64,000 nt of DNA from Dehalobacter sp. 12DCB1. Its GTDB lineage: Bacteria > Bacillota > Desulfitobacteriia > Desulfitobacteriales > Syntrophobotulaceae. The notes under the pieces were generated by a model. The model was given only the letters and a program-made list of their open reading frames with translations, searched no databases and was not told where the DNA came from. Both the position numbers and the translations under genes were made by a program. Positions 61,782 to 64,000 of the stretch are shown piece after piece. How positions within the stretch are numbered: the first letter of the stretch is position 1; every line of letters starts with the position of its first letter. Where the stretch lies: contig NZ_POSF01000013.1 in assembly GCF_004343605.1 (NCBI RefSeq), forward strand, positions 186,001-250,000. Reading direction: 5' to 3'.

Positions 61782-61846
61782 CACTGTAACAAGCATACGT
61801 TATTTTCAAGGATTAATTCGGCAAAAGCCAGGAAAAAGTTCGGAAA
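61782..61846 (-). promoter_or_regulatory. Shared 65-bp promoter-like element, copy A (regulator/lysis)
   Basis: Same four blocks as copy B: TTTCCGAACTTTTTCC, TTTGCCGA, GTATGCT, TACAGTG with identical spacings (43 of 65 positions equal overall). Located between the two regulator genes, 51 nt before regulator 1. Confidence 0.72.
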
Positions 61847-61864
61847 TCTCTTTGCATCGTCTGA

Positions 61865-62404
61865 TTATTGATTCACACACAAACGGTCCTGCAGGTAAAG
61901 ACTGAGCTTCTGATTAATTTTTTTCCTTCTGCACCGAATTGTTTTTTCGTCCATTCGAAGTTCTTTGGCAATTTGAAGATTGCTGTGCTCCTTAAGACCG
62001 TAACACTTCTCACATATTGTCCGGTCAACAGGGTCAAGTAAACTTAAGACATAAGTAATCCCTTCAATGGCTGATTCAAGATAGATGATCTGAATCTTCA
62101 GTTTGGCACTGCGGTGCAGCAACGCAGCTAATCTCTTCTCAAATTTTTCTACGGATGAAGTAAATTCATAATAGTTTTGCGCAGTCCTATCGCAAACGTA
62201 CATACAACCGCCTGAAACAGCCATATATCGTGCAACGATCCCTTTAGAGGGTACCAGTTCATTGACATCCAGCAAAATATTTCTGATCTCCTCAGCATTT
62301 TTTCTAAGGTTTTTAATAATCCCCTTTTTCACCCACAATTCATTCAAGCTTCGATAGTAATTTTTCAGCATATCCTCTGTGTCTGTTATCTGTGATTTCC
62401 GCAA
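61865..62404 (-). CDS. Sigma-70 region 4-like regulator 2 (Xpf-like paralogue)
   Basis: 179 residues if it starts at TTG 62404 (MRKSQITDTEDMLKNYYRSL), which follows AAAGGGGTG. The frame is open further up to 62557 but would cover the repressor-controlled promoter. It aligns end to end with regulator 1 (RNILLDVNELVPSKG, LESAIEGITYVLSLLDPVDRTIC, SNLQIAKELRMDEKTIRCRRKKINQKLSLYL). Probably the first-expressed activator, under the operator-bearing promoter. Confidence 0.72.
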   Translation of the reverse strand: MRKSQITDTEDMLKNYYRSLNELWVKKGIIKNLRKNAEEIRNILLDVNELVPSKGIVARYMAVSGGCMYVCDRTAQNYYEFTSSVEKFEKRLAALLHRSAKLKIQIIYLESAIEGITYVLSLLDPVDRTICEKCYGLKEHSNLQIAKELRMDEKTIRCRRKKINQKLSLYLQDRLCVNQ

Positions 62405-62468
62405 AACTTCACACCCCTTTTTTGTCCGGAACCAAATGTTCTTACGTTCCAATTCAAAGCGTATATTA

Positions 62469-62497
62469 ATTATATTGCTACATTTTGTAGCAGTCAA
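62469..62497 (-). promoter_or_regulatory. Promoter of regulator 2 with operator O1 in its spacer
   Basis: Minus strand TTGACT, exactly 17 bp, TATAAT. The spacer is essentially the palindrome TGCTACATTTTGTAGCA (62476-62492). A bound repressor would fully occlude RNA polymerase. Confidence 0.8.
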
Positions 62498-62525
62498 CTT
62501 ATATTTTTGGAATTTTATGTTGTTA

Positions 62526-62541
62526 TTTACATTTTGTCCTA
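62526..62541. promoter_or_regulatory. Half-conserved third operator O3
   Basis: TTTACATTTTGTCCTA keeps the TACATTTTGT core of O1 but not the outer arms. It lies between O1 and O2, so it may be a weaker repressor site. Confidence 0.4.
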
Positions 62542-62570
62542 TTGAATTGCTACTCATTGTAGAGTAGAAT
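62542..62570 (+). promoter_or_regulatory. Promoter of the repressor gene with operator O2 in its spacer
   Basis: TTGAAT, 17 bp, TAGAAT on the plus strand. The spacer TGCTACTCATTGTAGAG (62548-62564) is an imperfect copy of O1 (12 of 17). This gives autoregulation symmetric to O1. Confidence 0.7.
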
Positions 62571-62590
62571 ATTTTCTTAGAGGTGATGAT

Positions 62591-63217
62591 GTGGATTTTG
62601 GTGAAACTTTAAAATATTTGCGTGGGACGAAGAAAATTACGCAGAACCAGTTGGCCTTACACCTGGAAGTGTCGCGTTCAGCTTTGTCTTTGTATGAACT
62701 TGGTTTAAGAGAACCGGATTATAAATTTCTGCAAAAAATTTCTGATTTCTTTGGGGTCTCTCTGGATAGCCTGCTGGGTAATAACCCTGCGATGAACGAA
62801 CTGCCAAATTTTAATAACGGACATACTATTCCTGATCTTGCTATGGTTCCAATTGTCGGCCGAGTCCCCGCCGGAACCCCAGCCATTCCTTTTGAAGACA
62901 TTGAAGATTATTTGCCTGTTCCCCGTTCGTTTGTCCGTGAAGATGAATTGGTCTTTGCCCTGAAGATTAGAGGCGATTCTATGATTGATTTAGAAATCAA
63001 TAACGGCGACCTCGTGCTGGTAAGAAAACAGCAAACCGCCCAAAACGGACAGACAGTGATAGCTAGGATCAACGGGGAAGAAGTAACCTGCAAAAGGTTC
63101 TACAAGGTTGATGATAGAATTACGCTGGAACCGGCCAACCCTGCCTACCGAGCGTTAGAACCTGATCATGTTGAAATTGTTGGTGTTGTGTTCAAAGTTA
63201 TCAAAGATATTTTTTAA
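62591..63217 (+). CDS. CI/LexA-type repressor (XRE HTH + S24 peptidase)
   Basis: 208 residues. The N-terminal XRE helix-turn-helix (about 5-60: ITQNQLALHLEVSRSALSLYELG) is joined to an S24 autocleavage domain with the scissile Ala94-Gly95 in VPAGTP, catalytic Ser130 (GDSMIDLEINNGD) and Lys168 (EVTCKRF). It should keep the tail cassette silent until RecA-stimulated self-cleavage, as for SOS-induced prophages and tailocins. The start is GTG 62591 after GAGGTGAT. Divergent from the regulators. Confidence 0.9.
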   Translation: MDFGETLKYLRGTKKITQNQLALHLEVSRSALSLYELGLREPDYKFLQKISDFFGVSLDSLLGNNPAMNELPNFNNGHTIPDLAMVPIVGRVPAGTPAIPFEDIEDYLPVPRSFVREDELVFALKIRGDSMIDLEINNGDLVLVRKQQTAQNGQTVIARINGEEVTCKRFYKVDDRITLEPANPAYRALEPDHVEIVGVVFKVIKDIF

Positions 63218-63238
63218 AAAAGCAAAAGAAGAATGAAA

Positions 63239-63287
63239 AAGCAAAAGACTTCGTTTCATTTAATTTGAAACGAAGTCTTTTGCTTGG
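63239..63287. terminator. Strong bidirectional terminator
   Basis: 20-bp perfect stem beginning AAGCAAAAGACTTCG with a 7-nt loop, A/T-rich flanks, between the convergent repressor and the 64-residue gene. It marks the right edge of the tail cassette. Confidence 0.9.
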
Positions 63288-63302
63288 GAAATAAGCCGTT
63301 TA

Positions 63303-63497
63303 CTATTGATCCATCGGCTTATTTCTAGATAAGTATTTTCTTGCTTCCTTTTTTGTATAGATGATTGCTTCAACAAGCATTTTTTTATTTTCAAAGACTT
63401 TTGGTCCTGCTAATATTTCCGGTGTATTGTCATCCTCAGACAGGCAGAGTCTGGCTTTTTCCCCCATGCAGTCAATGATCCAAACTCTTATCTTCAT
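63303..63497 (-). CDS. Small hypothetical protein, 64 residues
   Basis: 64 residues, starts MKIRVWIIDCMGEKARLCLSE and ends in a basic YTKKEARKYLSRNKPMDQ. It has a very good ribosome site (AGGAGGAGG) before ATG 63497 and is followed by a strong terminator, so it is likely real. No family recognised. It lies outside the repressor on the opposite strand. Confidence 0.6.
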   Translation of the reverse strand: MKIRVWIIDCMGEKARLCLSEDDNTPEILAGPKVFENKKMLVEAIIYTKKEARKYLSRNKPMDQ

Positions 63498-63939
63498 AAT
63501 AATTTCCTCCTCCTGATGTAAAAGAAGACCATGAAAGGAAATATTAATGGTTTTACTGCCGTGAAGCTATAACTTTTTTATTAATGTCAATTTTGTTAAG
63601 ACAGATCTTCATGTTGAAATTGACTAAAAATTTATATGTATCTCCTCCCTTCGTATTTGGCTCAAAATCTTAATGAGTAAAAGTAATTATACCATTTACT
63701 TCCTGCGAAAATTGTAGAAATACTTGATTTTCATAAAAAAATGACCTTAGGATAGTACTTTCGTCCTAAGATCAAATACTGCGTTGACGTTTAACCGGTT
63801 GCCAGATCCTGGTGATTAATAATTATTATGTATATAGAATACATAATTCTTTATAAAAAGAATCATCTTATTCTCTTTTTTTTGATAAAATGGCTATGAG
63901 GATTTCAGCTTTATTTTTTATAAAGAAAGGAAATACAAC
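63498..63939. other. Intergenic stretch before carB
   Basis: About 440 nt without a supportable gene. It holds one minus-strand terminator (63734-63774), a GGGAGGAG run near 63640 with no following start codon, and an AT-rich hairpin plus T-run near 63855-63883 on the plus strand that could be a weak carB leader terminator. Confidence 0.4.
63734..63774 (-). terminator. Orphan minus-strand terminator
   Basis: TGATCTTAGGA / TCCTAAGGTCA on the minus strand followed by seven T. No minus-strand gene lies between it and carB, so it implies an unseen short transcript from the carB leader, or an attenuator for the 64-residue gene. Confidence 0.6.
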
Positions 63940-64000
63940 ATGCCAAAAAGGACCGATATTAATAGTATCCTGATTATTGGGTCAGGTCCCATTGTGATTG
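63940..64000 (+). CDS. carB: Carbamoyl-phosphate synthase large subunit, 5' end only
   Basis: First 20 codons, MPKRTDINSILIIGSGPIVI, the conserved N-terminus of CarB (continuing GQACEFDYSG in the family), which makes carbamoyl phosphate for arginine and pyrimidines. AAAGGAAAT is the ribosome site. Truncated by the window edge; no carA is visible upstream. Confidence 0.85.
   Translation, partial: MPKRTDINSILIIGSGPIVI

Noticed and set aside
63555-63614. 19-codon minus-strand ORF MKICLNKIDINKK...
   Set aside because: No ribosome site near the ATG; a good GGGAGGAG lies too far upstream and is not followed by a start codon at proper spacing.
1-64000. CRISPR arrays, rRNA genes, insertion sequences with transposase
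   Set aside because: I looked for regularly spaced repeats, rRNA segments and transposase frames and saw none in the window.

Overview
The window looks like a chromosomal segment of an anaerobic, spore-forming, low-to-moderate GC Firmicute, most likely the Peptococcaceae/Desulfitobacteriaceae group (Desulfitobacterium, Dehalobacter, Desulfosporosinus, Syntrophobotulus). The grounds are a GerA-type germination operon, an 11-gene complex I without NuoEFG, strict-anaerobe oxygen defence (superoxide reductase, flavodiiron protein, rubrerythrin), glycyl-radical pyruvate formate-lyase, an AgrB/AgrD peptide system and a PBSX-like tail cassette. The genus is an inference.

Layout. 1-6 kb: BceAB-type peptide ABC transporter, a divergent mntR/mntH pair, and an MFS transporter preceded by a short leader ORF and a terminator-like hairpin. 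6.2-10.4 kb: germination operon in order A-C-B plus a small membrane protein. 10.5-18 kb: zinc-ribbon protein, CarD-like regulator with a tiny downstream gene, iron alcohol dehydrogenase, a membrane protein, pflBA under a ZTP (pfl-motif) riboswitch, and a DUF421 protein. 18.2-18.6 kb: remnant of a DUF3102 mobile-element gene beside tRNA-Ala. 18.9-23.2 kb: ferric-reductase-like flavoprotein facing a pabAB-pabC folate pair. 23.4-33.2 kb: nuoABCDHIJKLMN on the minus strand. 33.5-38.9 kb: superoxide reductase and flavodiiron protein, a TM1266-like regulator, a GAF protein, rubrerythrin, an FAH-family hydrolase and hemolysin III. 39-43.2 kb: agrD/agrB, a lone membrane protein and a PAS histidine kinase, with a divergent lipoprotein. 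43.4-47.8 kb: pyruvate carboxylase and a soluble chemoreceptor-like protein.

47.9-63.2 kb holds a complete contractile tail module on the minus strand with no portal, terminase, capsid, integrase or replication genes. It reads as a phage-tail-like particle (R-type tailocin) or a head-less PBSX-like element. Read in its own direction the order is: S24 repressor (divergent), two tandem paralogous sigma-region-4-like regulators, M23 endolysin, holin, tail terminator, sheath, tube, chaperone with a -1 frameshift extension, a very short tape measure, LysM/XkdP, XkdQ, XkdR, XkdS, baseplate J, XkdU, repetitive fibre, accessory fibre proteins, small membrane protein, XhlA. Its regulation is legible in the DNA. 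Two divergent sigma-A promoters each carry a related operator exactly in the 17-bp spacer. Two copies of a 65-bp promoter-like element precede the second regulator and the structural genes. Terminator hairpins separate regulator, lysis and structural segments. The window ends in the first codons of carB.

The most novel-looking items are the paired 65-bp element, the frameshift signal with its 11-bp stem, the in-frame TAG in the small membrane gene, and a palindromic interspersed repeat found both in the tail operon and near 36.6 kb. All assignments come from reading motifs in the sequence; no database search was run.
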